Shown here: positions 12,581 through 12,585 of the stretch, piece by piece
Layout: every line of letters begins with the position of its first letter
How positions within the stretch are numbered: the first letter of the stretch is position 1
The notes under the pieces: model-generated
Databases searched by the model: none
Told to the model about the DNA's origin: nothing
What the model saw: the letters and a program-made list of their open reading frames with translations, nothing else
Assembly: GCA_945874115.1 (NCBI GenBank)
Contig: CAMCFD010000045.1
Location: 1 to 12,585, forward strand
Length of the DNA stretch: 12,585 nt
Direction of reading: 5' to 3'
Source: Rickettsia typhi
GTDB taxonomy: Bacteria; Pseudomonadota; Alphaproteobacteria; Rickettsiales; UBA1997
Position numbers and translations under genes: made by a program

Positions 12581-12585
12581 GATTT

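Noticed and set aside
1..12585. tRNA, rRNA, CRISPR array, insertion sequence, toxin-antitoxin or defence genes
   Set aside because: Looked for on both strands by eye; no tRNA-like T-arm, no regularly spaced repeats, no transposase motifs and no recognisable defence domains.

Overview
The window is ordinary chromosome of an AT-rich alphaproteobacterium (roughly one third G+C by eye, with runs of A and T but many GCG and CGC codons). The proteins that can be read here look alphaproteobacterial: a CobS-type AAA+ ATPase, XerD, an M48 metalloprotease with a TPR tail, LipB, RuvA and an XthA of the RYIEA/YVPNG type. Low G+C, drifted K/N-rich proteins, few Shine-Dalgarno sites and scattered genes suggest a streamlined or host-associated lineage (Rickettsiales- or Holosporales-like). 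A shikimate kinase argues against Rickettsia itself. The lineage is inference.

Layout: 1-282 holds no gene, only hairpins and degenerate repeat copies, ending in a clear terminator for the leftward Bax-inhibitor-1-like gene (283-993). A short divergent promoter region leads to aroK (1106-1630) and an orphan cobS-like gene (1712-2632). A leftward unit follows, in transcription order: EamA transporter (4714-3794), 68-aa membrane protein (3786-3580), xerD (3569-2655). A compact divergent promoter with a TA palindrome separates it from a rightward pair: exported M48-TPR protease (4815-6191) and an unrecognised 375-aa protein (6203-7330). Leftward lipB (8018-7377) is divergent from ruvA (8042-8689) with only 23 bp between them. 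Leftward nth (9442-8810) follows. After a structured 332-bp gap come rightward murC (9775-11187), a GNAT acetyltransferase (11236-11670) and xthA (11675-12580), closely spaced and probably co-transcribed.

Working together: xerD (chromosome dimer resolution), ruvA (Holliday junctions), nth and xthA (base excision repair: lyase and AP endonuclease) are genome maintenance. murC (peptidoglycan precursor), the M48 protease (periplasmic outer-membrane-protein quality control) and the two membrane proteins serve the envelope. aroK and lipB serve the shikimate pathway and lipoate attachment. murC and ruvA sit apart from their usual partners (dcw cluster; ruvB/ruvC), which fits a rearranged genome.

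I see no novel defence, mobile or biosynthetic system, no tRNA or rRNA, and no CRISPR. The most interesting structure is non-coding: an AT-rich palindromic repeat of about 55-60 bp with two clear copies (7331-7393 and 9570-9628) and one or two decayed ones (97-146, perhaps 20-60). One clear copy supplies the last codons and stop of lipB; the other ends in a perfect extended -10 box facing murC. Secondary leads are the unknown 375-aa gene, a roughly 28-residue insertion in XthA, and the orphan CobS-like ATPase.
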